A stretch of DNA of 64,000 nt from JAGFIY01 sp964499285 (GTDB lineage Bacteria > Bacteroidota > Ignavibacteria > Ignavibacteriales > Melioribacteraceae), in the NCBI GenBank assembly GCA_964499285.1, contig CAZCLA010000002.1:62001-126000 (forward strand), written 5' to 3'. The notes below the pieces were generated by a model. That model had not been told where the DNA came from. It saw only the letters and a program-made list of their open reading frames with translations, and searched no databases. Within the stretch, counting starts at the first letter, position 1. Every line of letters begins with the position of its first letter. The translations under genes and the position numbers were made by a program. Below, piece after piece: positions 1-8,472 of this stretch.

Positions 1-920
1 GGAAGAAGATCATCGTAACCTACGATTGATAAATCTTCCGGAATTTTTATACCCATATCAATTGCGATGGAACTTATAAGGTAAGCTATTCTATCGTGAC
101 CCGCGAAGACGGCAGAATATTTTTTTCTTTGCTTGAAGAGTTTTTTTGCAAATTCGATGTAAGGTTTTTCGGAAAATCTTCCGTCGTGCGTAAGAATAAT
201 AGACTTATCAATTGGTATTTTGTAATCTATCAGAGCTTTTTTATATCCTTCTAATCTTTCCCGCTCGGAACTGAATAATGTACTTAGAGTAATTGCAATT
301 TTTCGATGTCCTTTTTTTATTAAGTACTCGGTAATTTTGTATGCCCCGTTAAAATTATCTGTGGTGACATGATCAATACTAAGTCCTGGAATTATTCTAT
401 CCGCTAAGACAACAGGAATATTACGGTTTGTAAATTTTTCAACTATTATTTTATTTTTTTCATCGGATGCTGCTGTAGGAACGAAAATTACTCCTGTGGT
501 AGAATTTTCGATTAAACGATCTGCATGATATTCTGCTTTGATAAATAGATCATCGGTGTTGCAAAGAATAAGACTTTGTTTATTATTTGCAGCTTCATCT
601 TCAGCGCCGCGTGCAAGTTCGGGAGCATAACCAACACGTATATCGGGTACTAATATTCCAATTATTTTCTTACCTCCGTTATCAACAATTCTGCTTTTAA
701 CAAATGTTCCAAGCTTTCTTTTTCTAACCAGATATCCCATATTTACCAAGTTCTGAATTGCCTGACGAATTGTAGCTCGAGCTAACCCAGCCATTTGGAC
801 TAATTCTGCTTCGGTTGGAATTTTATCTCCGGGTTTAAATACACCTTGTTCTATCTGTTCTACAAGCCATCTTTGAAGTTGAAAATATTGTGGAACAGGA
901 CTATTTCTATCAATTATCAT
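1..920 (-). CDS. GntR/LacI-type transcriptional regulator (3' end outside window)
   Basis: A gene on the minus strand is open from an ATG at 920 to the window edge (about 306 codons visible). Residues about 8-75 form a GntR-type winged helix (PQYFQLQRWLVEQIEQGVF, then a TEAELVQMAGLARATIRQAI-like recognition region). Residues from about 84 on read as a LacI/periplasmic-binding-protein sensor (GILVPDIRVGYAPELARGAE, GVIFVPTA, VVLADRI, SIVGYDD). This fusion is the AraR-like architecture, which binds a sugar or sugar-acid effector and releases DNA. It sits directly behind the uronate operon and has its own consensus promoter with an overlapping palindrome, so autoregulation and control of the operon at 9321 are inferred. 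The effector is not visible; a hexuronate or KDG is a guess from context. The missing C-terminus is probably about 40-60 residues. Confidence 0.88.
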   Translation of the reverse strand, partial: MIIDRNSPVPQYFQLQRWLVEQIEQGVFKPGDKIPTEAELVQMAGLARATIRQAIQNLVNMGYLVRKRKLGTFVKSRIVDNGGKKIIGILVPDIRVGYAPELARGAEDEAANNKQSLILCNTDDLFIKAEYHADRLIENSTTGVIFVPTAASDEKNKIIVEKFTNRNIPVVLADRIIPGLSIDHVTTDNFNGAYKITEYLIKKGHRKIAITLSTLFSSERERLEGYKKALIDYKIPIDKSIILTHDGRFSEKPYIEFAKKLFKQRKKYSAVFAGHDRIAYLISSIAIDMGIKIPEDLSIVGYDDLL

Positions 921-940
921 TTTTTTTCCAAAGATTTCTT

Positions 941-954
941 ATTGTATAGACAAT
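941..954. promoter_or_regulatory. Candidate operator of the GntR/LacI regulator (autoregulatory)
   Basis: The palindrome-like ATTGTATAGACAAT lies just after the -10 element of the regulator's promoter. Its core TTGTATAGACAA matches 11 of 12 bases of the perfect palindrome core at 9464-9483 in front of the uronate operon. Aligned together with the overlapping -10, the two sites agree at 16 of 20 positions. The shape (TTGT...ACAA) resembles operators known for AraR-like GntR/LacI regulators. Binding by the product of the adjacent gene is inferred. Confidence 0.7.
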
Positions 955-981
955 TATACAAAATAAGATTTTTCGTGTCAA
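953..981 (-). promoter_or_regulatory. Consensus sigma-70-type promoter of the regulator gene
   Basis: Reading the minus strand, TTGACA (981-976) is followed by a 17-base spacer and TATAAT (958-953), a perfect match to the sigma-70 consensus. Transcription should start near 946, giving a leader of about 25 bases before the ATG at 920. The -10 overlaps the operator at 941-954, so a bound repressor should block RNA polymerase. Such a perfect promoter is unusual for a Bacteroidota-like genome, where TTG/TAnnTTTG elements are commoner. Confidence 0.75.
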
Positions 982-993
982 GAAATTTTATAA

Positions 994-1332
994 TTACTTA
1001 TTCAAAAAATCTTCACGCCACGGATTGAATACATCCAAAAGAATACCCGACTTTAATGCTTTAACTCCGTGTTCCACATTAGGCGGTACATAAAAACCGT
1101 CACCTTCATTTAATATTTTCGATTCATCACCAATATTCACTTCAAATTTTCCTTTTTCTACATATGAGGTCTGACTGTGAGGATGACTGTGTCTTGTACC
1201 AATCGCTCCTTTTTCAAAATAAATTTTTGCCATCATCAAATCTTTATTATAGCCGAGTATTTTTCGCTTTATTCCCTTCTCAATATTTTCCAAAGGAATC
1301 TCTTCGTTCAATAAATAACTTTTACTTTCCAC
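994..1332 (-). CDS. kdgF: KdgF-like cupin (unsaturated uronate linearisation)
   Basis: A one-domain cupin of 113 residues. KdgF proteins convert 4,5-unsaturated monouronates released by polysaccharide lyases into the linear keto form that feeds the KDG pathway. Visible support is the metal-binding motif HSHPHSQ (HxHxxxQ pattern), followed by YVEKG, a GDGFYVPPNVEHG second cupin motif carrying the fourth ligand His, and a C-terminal DVFNPWREDF. I prefer the GTG start at 1332 because GAGG lies six bases upstream; an upstream in-frame TTG at 1344 is actually part of that ribosome-binding site. It follows the pyrophosphatase gene by 20 bases and precedes the regulator, at the end of the uronate operon. 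The family assignment is good; the substrate is inferred from context. Confidence 0.82.
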   Translation of the reverse strand: MESKSYLLNEEIPLENIEKGIKRKILGYNKDLMMAKIYFEKGAIGTRHSHPHSQTSYVEKGKFEVNIGDESKILNEGDGFYVPPNVEHGVKALKSGILLDVFNPWREDFLNK

Positions 1333-1352
1333 ACTATCCCTCAATATTTTTT

Positions 1353-3551
1353 TTACAGAACTGAAAATGCAACTGTTAAACCTGACATAACAATTGCAAC
1401 CATACTCATCAACTTTATTAAAATGTTCAAGCTCGGTCCGGAAGTATCTTTAAACGGATCGCCTACTGTATCACCAATTACTGTTGCTTTATGACTTGAA
1501 GAGCCCTTACCGCCGAGATTTCCTTCCTCAACATATTTTTTTGCATTATCCCAAGCACCGCCGGAATTTGCCATAAATACGGCAAGTATAAAACCGGTTC
1601 CCAAACCGCCGACTAACAATCCCATTACACCGGCCACTCCGAAAATTATTCCAACTGCTATAGGAATAATTATCGCTAATGAGGAAGGAAGAATCATTTC
1701 AAGTTGTGCCCCTTTAGTAGAAATCTCAACACATTTAGCATAATCAGGAACAGCTTTACCATCTAATATTCCGGGAATTTCGGCAAATTGTCTTCTAACC
1801 TCATCAACCATTTTTTGAGCGGCTCTTCCAACTGCATTCATTGTTAAACCGCAAAAAACAAATGCCATCATTGAACCGATAAAAACTCCGACTAGTACAG
1901 TTGGATTCATCAAGTTTACTTCAAAGTGATTCATAAAATCCATTATACCTGCTTCACGAACACTTACCGAAACACCATTACCAAGTGAAATTACTTCTTC
2001 ACCGATTCGAATTAAACCAATCCGTATTTCTTCAATGTATGAGGCAAGCAAAGCAAGTGCAGTTAATGCAGCCGAACCTATTGCAAATCCCTTACCGGTT
2101 GCGGCAGTTGTGTTTCCAAGTGAATCAAGTGCATCAGTTCTTTCTCTGACTTTTGATCCGAGGTTGCTCATTTCTGCATTACCACCGGCATTATCTGCAA
2201 TCGGACCGTATGCATCAGTTGCCAAAGTTAACCCTAAAGTAGAGAGCATACCGACAGCTGCGATTCCAATTCCATAGAGTCCCATATTTATATTTGTTAA
2301 ATCAAATCCGGAAGCAAACATAAATGAAAAGATAATTCCTATTACAACCGAAACAACAGGAATTATTGTAGAAATCATCCCCATACCTAAGCCCGAAATT
2401 ATCACTGTAGCAGGACCGGTTTTAGAACTTTCAGCAATCGCAATTGTTGGTTTGTAGGAAGCTGATGTGTAATATTCGGTTCCTTTACCAATAACAATAC
2501 CGGTAACTAAACCTGTTACAACCGCAGCCCAAATTCCCCAAGGATTCGGTAATCCTAAAAGCTGAATAACTCCAAGAGAAAATATTACAATTAATATTGA
2601 GCTTACATTTATTGATCTCGATAATGCTCCGAGTAATTGTTTTTGATTTGCATCTTCCCTTGCTCTTACCATAAATATTCCGATAATGGATAGAACAATT
2701 CCAACCACCGCAACGAGCATTGGTGCGATCACAGCATTAAATTGCATTGAAGTATCCTTTAAAAAAGCAGCAGATCCCAAAGCCGCGGTAGCTAATATTG
2801 AACCGCAATATGATTCATATAAATCTGCCCCCATGCCAGCTACGTCACCCACATTATCACCAACATTATCCGCGATTGTCGCTGGGTTACGCGGATCGTC
2901 TTCAGGAATACCGGCTTCAACTTTACCGACAAGGTCACCACCAACATCGGCAGCTTTCGTGAATATTCCTCCTCCTACTCTTGCAAACAACGCTTGCGCC
3001 GAAGCACCCATCCCAAAGGTTAACATTGTTGTTGTTACGACTATTAGGTTGTGTCCGTCAGTCAGAGTTACAGGATAAACAGCATTTAATACGACAAACC
3101 AAATTGAAATATCCAGCAAGCCTAAGCCTACAACAACTAAACCCATTACAGCCCCGCTCCGGAATGCAACTTGAAGACCATCGTTTAAGGAATTACTTGC
3201 AGCGTGAGCCGTCCGAGCCGATGCATAGGTTGCTGTTTTCATTCCAAAAAAACCGGCTAATCCGGAAAAGAATCCGCCTGTTATGAATGCAAACGGAACC
3301 CAAGGGTTTTGGTAATTAAATCCATAAGCAAGAATCGCGAACAGAATTGTCATTAAAAGAAAAAATATTATTACTACTTTGTACTGCTGTCTTAAGTATG
3401 CCATAGCGCCTTCGCGAACATAAACAGCAATTTTTTTCATCGTATCATTACCTTCGCTTCGTCTCATCATTTGTTTAAAGAAAAAATATGCAAACCCTAG
3501 TGCAAGGATTGAACCGGCAGGTACAAGCCAGAATAAATTATTCGGAATCAT
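1353..3551 (-). CDS. hppA: Membrane-bound K+-dependent pyrophosphatase (ion pump)
   Basis: A 732-residue membrane pyrophosphatase that couples PPi hydrolysis to Na+ and/or H+ transport across the inner membrane. It has about 16 hydrophobic segments and the family signatures GGGIFTKAADVGGDLVGKVE, EDDPRNPATIADNVGDNVGD and DNVGDVAGMGADLYESY near residues 195-260, plus late DNAGGNAEMS and SHKATVIGDTVGDPFKDTSG. In the segment GNTTAATGKG (about residue 480) the diagnostic position is Ala rather than Lys, which marks the K+-dependent subfamily; whether it pumps Na+, H+ or both cannot be decided by eye. The ATG at 3551 follows TTGAGG by six bases, so the TTG at 3563 is not the start. Its place among uronate genes, 20 bases from both neighbours, suggests co-transcription. 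Confidence 0.96.
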   Translation of the reverse strand: MIPNNLFWLVPAGSILALGFAYFFFKQMMRRSEGNDTMKKIAVYVREGAMAYLRQQYKVVIIFFLLMTILFAILAYGFNYQNPWVPFAFITGGFFSGLAGFFGMKTATYASARTAHAASNSLNDGLQVAFRSGAVMGLVVVGLGLLDISIWFVVLNAVYPVTLTDGHNLIVVTTTMLTFGMGASAQALFARVGGGIFTKAADVGGDLVGKVEAGIPEDDPRNPATIADNVGDNVGDVAGMGADLYESYCGSILATAALGSAAFLKDTSMQFNAVIAPMLVAVVGIVLSIIGIFMVRAREDANQKQLLGALSRSINVSSILIVIFSLGVIQLLGLPNPWGIWAAVVTGLVTGIVIGKGTEYYTSASYKPTIAIAESSKTGPATVIISGLGMGMISTIIPVVSVVIGIIFSFMFASGFDLTNINMGLYGIGIAAVGMLSTLGLTLATDAYGPIADNAGGNAEMSNLGSKVRERTDALDSLGNTTAATGKGFAIGSAALTALALLASYIEEIRIGLIRIGEEVISLGNGVSVSVREAGIMDFMNHFEVNLMNPTVLVGVFIGSMMAFVFCGLTMNAVGRAAQKMVDEVRRQFAEIPGILDGKAVPDYAKCVEISTKGAQLEMILPSSLAIIIPIAVGIIFGVAGVMGLLVGGLGTGFILAVFMANSGGAWDNAKKYVEEGNLGGKGSSSHKATVIGDTVGDPFKDTSGPSLNILIKLMSMVAIVMSGLTVAFSVL

Positions 3552-3571
3552 AATTAACCTCAAAATTTAGA

Positions 3572-4348
3572 TCAACCAAAACCAATATCAAGAGCAGATC
3601 TCCACCAAACATGATATTTATCTTTTAATTCTTCGTTTGTTGGGAAAGGATAAAACAGGAATGAATTTGTTTCACCCACGAAGAATCCATTTTTACACAT
3701 TCTATAAAATAGTTCACCTTTAAAAGTTCTGATAATTGTTTTTGATGGTTTGTCGGGTTTATTACTTAAACCAATCAAACAATCACGTAAATGATGAATA
3801 TTAGGATAAGGAAGATTATCAGTCTTTCCTGTTTCCGGATTATTTGCAAGCTCACCTAAATCTAATTCAACAAATACTATTTTGGGCACCCAGATTGGTT
3901 TTTTCTTGTCCGTTAATATTTCTATAAATTTTGTGGGACTTGCTATGCTTGCAATTAACGGCGAAACAGGACTTAGCTGCTGGTACAGGTGAAGTTTGTC
4001 GTTTGTTTTTTCTTCATACTTTCCTTTTTCAAGTTCTAAAACACGTCCATCATCGGTTACAAGATATAAATTCTTAATTGCTTCTAACGGAATATGTTCA
4101 AGAACCCTGTAAATCCCTAAGTAAACGGATCGTTTCGGTTTACCATCTTCTTGCGGGACACATCTTGTTTCAATCAAATCCAAGGGAAAGTAAGAGTTGA
4201 GTTTTTCGCGGTCTACTTCAAAGAATATTGCTTGCCCCCTCGTTCGTTTTTTTGTACCGACGGCGAAGTAAGTACCGAATTCATTCGGCGGCAGCATAGA
4301 TGCAATTAAAGCTTCGGGAGTTAAAGACAGATAGAGATACTTTTTCAT
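3572..4348 (-). CDS. Conserved-looking hypothetical protein
   Basis: A 258-residue soluble protein that I do not recognise. It begins MKKYLYLSLTPEALIASMLPP without a signal peptide, is rich in beta-type segments, and has no obvious catalytic motif. Features that may help a search are EFGTYFAVGTKKRTRGQAIF near the N-terminus, YRVLEHIPLEAIKNLYLVTDD in the middle and a W-rich end (YHVWWRSALDIGFG). It lies 20 bases upstream of hppA and 182 bases downstream of gnd, so it is probably transcribed with hppA and kdgF, either from the main operon or from a weak local promoter in the 4349-4530 gap. No function is proposed. Confidence 0.75.
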   Translation of the reverse strand: MKKYLYLSLTPEALIASMLPPNEFGTYFAVGTKKRTRGQAIFFEVDREKLNSYFPLDLIETRCVPQEDGKPKRSVYLGIYRVLEHIPLEAIKNLYLVTDDGRVLELEKGKYEEKTNDKLHLYQQLSPVSPLIASIASPTKFIEILTDKKKPIWVPKIVFVELDLGELANNPETGKTDNLPYPNIHHLRDCLIGLSNKPDKPSKTIIRTFKGELFYRMCKNGFFVGETNSFLFYPFPTNEELKDKYHVWWRSALDIGFG

Positions 4349-4530
4349 AGTGATACTCTATTTTATTTTTTAATCATGAATTTTCTATTGATACAAAAAA
4401 TATAATACTTATACATCCTTTTAAAGAGCAAAAGCAGCTACGAACAATTGATTTTACTTGTACTATTTTTTCATAATTAAAGGTAAAAAACTCAAACAAC
4501 GCTGTTCACAACATGGAAAATAAGTTCTAA

Positions 4531-5982
4531 TTACACATTATAAGTTGATGAAGCTGTTTTACCTCCTCTTCCGGTCCAGTTTGTGTGGAAGAATTCTCCT
4601 CTCGGTTTGTCCACTCTTTCATAAGTATGAGCCCCAAAGTAATCGCGCTGAGCTTGCAGCAAGTTAGCCGGAAGTCGGCCGTTTCTATAACCATCAAAAT
4701 AAATTAACGCTGTTGACATTGCTGGGATCCAGATTCCGTTTGTAGCTGCGGCGGCAACAACTTTACGCCAAGAATCTTGAGAGGATTCAATTTTTTCTTT
4801 GAAGAAATCATCTAATAATAAATTCGTCAACTTGGGATTTTTATCGAAAGCTTCTTTAATTTTTCCCAGAAAGATTGAACGAATGATACAGCCGCCACGC
4901 CACATTAAAGCAATACCGCCATAATTCAAATTCCAACCGTATTCCTTTGCGGCATATCTCATCAAAACATAACCCTGCGCATAGGATACAATTTTTGAAG
5001 CATACAATGCTTTCTTTAAATCTTCGATGAATTGTTTTTTATCACCTTCAAACTTCGGTTTTGGTCCCTTTAATATTTTTGATGCTTCAACTCTATCATC
5101 CTTTATTGCTGAAAGTGTCCGCGCATAAACGGCTTCACCTATTAAAGTAAGCGGGACACCTTGATCAAGTGATGCGGCGACAGTCCATTTACCTGTACCT
5201 TTCTGTCCGGCGGTATCAAGAATTTTTTCTACAAGTGGTTCACCGTTTTCATCTTTATAAGCGAGAATATCTCTTGTTATTTCGATTAAATAACTATCAA
5301 GTTCGCCCTCGTTCCATTCTTTAAATACATCATGCATTTCATCGTAACTCATACCAAGTAAGTCTTTCATAATTTGATATACTTCGCAAATCAACTGCAT
5401 ATCGCCGTATTCGATTCCGTTATGAACCATCTTAACAAAATGACCGGCGCCGTCTTCACCCACCCAATCGCAGCAGGGTATACCGTCTTCAACTTTAGCG
5501 GAAATATCTTGAAAAATAGATTTTACGTGCTGCCAAGCATCTTTGGATCCACCCGGCATAATTGACGGGCCTTTAAGTGCACCTTCTTCGCCTCCGGAAA
5601 CTCCTGTTCCGATAAAAAGTAATCCTTTCTCTTCGAGTTCTTTAGTTCTTCGTATTGTATCCGGGAAGTGGGAGTTACCTCCGTCGATGATTATATCACC
5701 TTTATTCAGCAGCGGAATAAACTGCTCGATAACTTTATCAACCGGGTTTCCGGCTTTAACCATAATCATAACTTTACGCGGTGACTTTAAGTTTTGAATT
5801 AACTCTTCAACCGTATGTGTCCCGATAATATTTTTCCCTTTTCCTCTACCATTCACAAAGTCGTCGACTTTTTGAGTCGTTCGATTATATACTGCAACTG
5901 TGTAATCATGACTTTCCATGTTCAACACTAAGTTCTCTCCCATGACCGCCAGACCAATTAAACCAATATCTGCCTTACTCAT
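4531..5982 (-). CDS. gnd: 6-phosphogluconate dehydrogenase, decarboxylating
   Basis: A 483-residue full-length homologue of Gnd, which oxidises and decarboxylates 6-phosphogluconate to ribulose 5-phosphate with reduction of NAD(P)+. The N-terminus carries the Rossmann motif GLAVMGENL (residues 10-18). The substrate loop GVSGGEEGALKGPSIMPGG and the catalytic segment HFVKMVHNGIEYGDMQ (Lys about 182, Asn about 186) are intact. The C-terminus is THYER-like (GAHTYERVDKPRGEFFHTNW). A GGAG ribosome-binding site precedes the ATG. It is 18 bases after the LarA-like gene in a sugar-acid operon, which suggests that gluconate or a related acid enters here, besides any general pentose-phosphate role. Confidence 0.97.
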   Translation of the reverse strand: MSKADIGLIGLAVMGENLVLNMESHDYTVAVYNRTTQKVDDFVNGRGKGKNIIGTHTVEELIQNLKSPRKVMIMVKAGNPVDKVIEQFIPLLNKGDIIIDGGNSHFPDTIRRTKELEEKGLLFIGTGVSGGEEGALKGPSIMPGGSKDAWQHVKSIFQDISAKVEDGIPCCDWVGEDGAGHFVKMVHNGIEYGDMQLICEVYQIMKDLLGMSYDEMHDVFKEWNEGELDSYLIEITRDILAYKDENGEPLVEKILDTAGQKGTGKWTVAASLDQGVPLTLIGEAVYARTLSAIKDDRVEASKILKGPKPKFEGDKKQFIEDLKKALYASKIVSYAQGYVLMRYAAKEYGWNLNYGGIALMWRGGCIIRSIFLGKIKEAFDKNPKLTNLLLDDFFKEKIESSQDSWRKVVAAAATNGIWIPAMSTALIYFDGYRNGRLPANLLQAQRDYFGAHTYERVDKPRGEFFHTNWTGRGGKTASSTYNV

Positions 5983-6000
5983 CTTTGTATTCTCCTGAAT

Positions 6001-7272
6001 TTATTCTTTAAATCTATCTTTGTAAGCCCATAGACCCAGCGCCGGATTTGAAATAAAGTATACTTCTTCGCCATCAACATTATTGAAACCATCTTTTAAT
6101 TTTCCCGGATTGTATTTTTCTAACATTTTAGATAAATCCGCATAGTTATAATTAACACTTTCTATTTCTTGTTTAGTAATTGATCCGGGGCAATAGGTTA
6201 TTTTAAATCTATTTTCGGATGAACCGTGAATTAAATGTGCAGCCGCACTTAAGTTACTTTTTAATTCATCGTTTTCGTCGACAAGCTTCAAGATTTCGGG
6301 AGTAGTTAAGTAACCATATTTCCTAATTAGCTTATCAATCTGTTTATCTTCACCAAATTCTTTTAATCCAGGCGCAAGAATAATCAACTCGCCTTCATCA
6401 TCAATTACCATGCGTGTTCGATAGACACTTTTATTCCCCAGCCATGTGGATTTGAATTCTTCGGATTCGAGAAAAACAACAATTTTTTTCAATGGTTTTT
6501 CAAGCATTATAAAATTTACTTTTACCGATAAATCCGCAGCAAGTTTGAAACATTCGTAATCATTACCTATATACAAACCACGCAGTACAAGTTTATTATT
6601 TTCATCTTTACCAACAACTGTTAGCACATAGACGATGGGTAAATGTTTTGCAAAATGATCGGAAGCATAGTTAAGAACTTGGCGAACCGGTGTATCTGCT
6701 CTGCCCATCATTCGTTCCATTCCGTAAACTGCACCGAGGAAATGACTTTTATTAATTCCCTCTTGTCCGCCTGCTCCTACAAATACATTTTTATTATAAT
6801 TAGCCATTCCAACAACTTCGTGCGGAACAACTTGTCCAATTGATAGGATTAAATCATGTCCGCCTTCAACAAGCAATTTGTTGACTTGTGCAGGCCATTC
6901 ATAATTTAATTTTCCTTCGGATACTCTCTCGATAAATTCGGAAGGAACAATTCCAAGTGTCGCCAAATCTTCACGCCACTTGTGAACCCTAAATAAATTT
7001 TTGGGAACACCCTTGTACATAATTTCCAATTCTGTGTCAGTCATCGGATAATGTGTTCCGATTGCAGGTAGAATATCGGTCAATTTACTTTTATAGTAAT
7101 CATAAGTAATTGCTGTCAACTCACCCGCTTTAGAATGAAAGCGAGTAATATCCGGTGGAAGAGCAAGCACCTTGTTCTTCTTGCCTAATTTTTCATAAGC
7201 TGAAAAAAGCGCCTCTTTAATTTCCTCTTGTGTGAATACTTTATTTTCCGAGCCTTCAGCAAAGTATAACAT
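6001..7272 (-). CDS. LarA-family nickel-pincer racemase/epimerase homologue (DUF2088)
   Basis: A 423-residue member of the lactate racemase family (LarA, DUF2088 N-terminal domain), enzymes that invert 2-hydroxy acids through a nickel-pincer nucleotide covalently bound to a lysine. Residues that can be aligned by eye are DITR (Asp41, Arg44), GTH (His74), PH (His151), NYNK (Lys161) and KSH (His177). The spacing His-10-Lys-16-His equals that of His174, Lys184 and His200 in the Lactobacillus enzyme, so cofactor binding looks intact. The usual GGRK around the lysine is NYNK here. It lies between kdgK and gnd (18 and 55 bases), so a sugar acid such as mannonate or gluconate is a more likely substrate than lactate; this is inference. 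No larB, larC or larE is in the window. Confidence 0.85.
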   Translation of the reverse strand: MLYFAEGSENKVFTQEEIKEALFSAYEKLGKKNKVLALPPDITRFHSKAGELTAITYDYYKSKLTDILPAIGTHYPMTDTELEIMYKGVPKNLFRVHKWREDLATLGIVPSEFIERVSEGKLNYEWPAQVNKLLVEGGHDLILSIGQVVPHEVVGMANYNKNVFVGAGGQEGINKSHFLGAVYGMERMMGRADTPVRQVLNYASDHFAKHLPIVYVLTVVGKDENNKLVLRGLYIGNDYECFKLAADLSVKVNFIMLEKPLKKIVVFLESEEFKSTWLGNKSVYRTRMVIDDEGELIILAPGLKEFGEDKQIDKLIRKYGYLTTPEILKLVDENDELKSNLSAAAHLIHGSSENRFKITYCPGSITKQEIESVNYNYADLSKMLEKYNPGKLKDGFNNVDGEEVYFISNPALGLWAYKDRFKE

Positions 7273-7327
7273 AATTTAAAAACCAAGAAATATTATTTTA
7301 ATAAATGAATAAATAGTCAATAAATTT

Positions 7328-8404
7328 TTATCGCTTCACTCTTGCGTTGCCATGCCAGATGCTCCAAATCATTTCTTCATCTGCAGGCTGTCCGTAATCT
7401 GTTAAAAATGTAGTAGCCAAAGCACCGCTCGCCCAGCCGAACTGCATCCATTTTTCGGGTTCCCAAGATTTCAAAATTCCATAAAGCATTCCACCGACAA
7501 AACCATCGCCGCCGCCGATTCTATCAAGCACATAAATTTCTCTCGGTTCGGTAACAAACCAATCATTTTTATGAAGCATTATTGCACCCCACAGATGTTG
7601 ATTAGTATGAATTACTTGACGAAGCGTTGTAGCAAAAACAGATGCATTTGGAAATTCTTTTTTTACTTTTTTTATCATTTCTTTGAAACTATCAATTTTG
7701 TTTACTTCTCTACCACCGGTTTCAGGTCCTTCTATTCCCAAACAAAGTTGAAAGTCTTCTTCGTTACCAACTAAAATATCCGACACAGATGCAATCTCAG
7801 TGAACGCATCCCTCAACTCTTTTTCTCTTCCCTTCCAAAAAGATGCACGATAATTTAGGTCAAATGAAATTTTAGTTCCGTAATTCTTTGCTGCACGTGC
7901 AAGTTCTAAACAAAACGTAATTGTATTTTCCGAAAGTGCGGCGATTAAACCGGATAAATGAATTATTTGAACACCTTCTTCGCCGAAAATTTTATCCAAA
8001 TCGAAATCCTTTACATTAAGTGTTCTACCAACTTCTCCGGCTCTGTCATTATGTACTCTAGGGCCACGTAATCCGTAACCGTTGTCTGCAATATTAAATT
8101 GATGACGATGACCCCACGGTCCACCTTGTTCAACTTCGGGTCCTTCAAAATCCATTTGCCGACTTTTTAAATTATTCTTAATCTTTTCCGAGATCGGGCT
8201 GTCTTTTACAAAAGAGGTTAATACTTTAACCGGCAAACCCAAAAAAGAAGAAACACTTGCCACGTTAGTTTCGGCACTTGTTACCTGCATCATAAACATA
8301 TCGCTGGTGTGAACCGGCTGACCGTTTACAGGTGTAATTCTAATTCCTATACTTGTCGGGACAAGCAGTGCATACTTACAATTTTTCTTTAACTCTAATG
8401 ACAT
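7328..8404 (-). CDS. kdgK: 2-dehydro-3-deoxygluconate kinase-type PfkB sugar kinase
   Basis: A 358-residue ribokinase/PfkB-family kinase, expected to phosphorylate KDG to KDPG for cleavage by an aldolase. The C-terminal PfkB signature is DRIGGGDGFVGGMLYG (about residue 296), with the catalytic Asp in GGGD; DLNYRASFWKGREKE and VGNEEDF in the middle fit KDG kinases. Start: ATG at 8404 lies six bases after TTGAGG; the in-frame TTG at 8416 belongs to that motif. It follows the SDR gene by 68 bases. Neither a KDPG aldolase (eda) nor mannonate dehydratase (uxuA) is in view; both must be elsewhere if the pathway is complete. Confidence 0.86.
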   Translation of the reverse strand: MSLELKKNCKYALLVPTSIGIRITPVNGQPVHTSDMFMMQVTSAETNVASVSSFLGLPVKVLTSFVKDSPISEKIKNNLKSRQMDFEGPEVEQGGPWGHRHQFNIADNGYGLRGPRVHNDRAGEVGRTLNVKDFDLDKIFGEEGVQIIHLSGLIAALSENTITFCLELARAAKNYGTKISFDLNYRASFWKGREKELRDAFTEIASVSDILVGNEEDFQLCLGIEGPETGGREVNKIDSFKEMIKKVKKEFPNASVFATTLRQVIHTNQHLWGAIMLHKNDWFVTEPREIYVLDRIGGGDGFVGGMLYGILKSWEPEKWMQFGWASGALATTFLTDYGQPADEEMIWSIWHGNARVKR

Positions 8405-8472
8405 AGTGTTCCTCAAATTTATTATTCTTACGACTTATTTATTGTCTTAAGTCTTTATAGTAAAATATATAA

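Noticed and set aside
1333..1344. TTG start at 1344 for the KdgF-like gene
   Set aside because: The TTG is part of the TTGAGG ribosome-binding site six bases before a GTG at 1332.
2035..3286. Plus-strand open frames opposite hppA
   Set aside because: They are antisense shadows of a strongly conserved membrane protein and show no family features.
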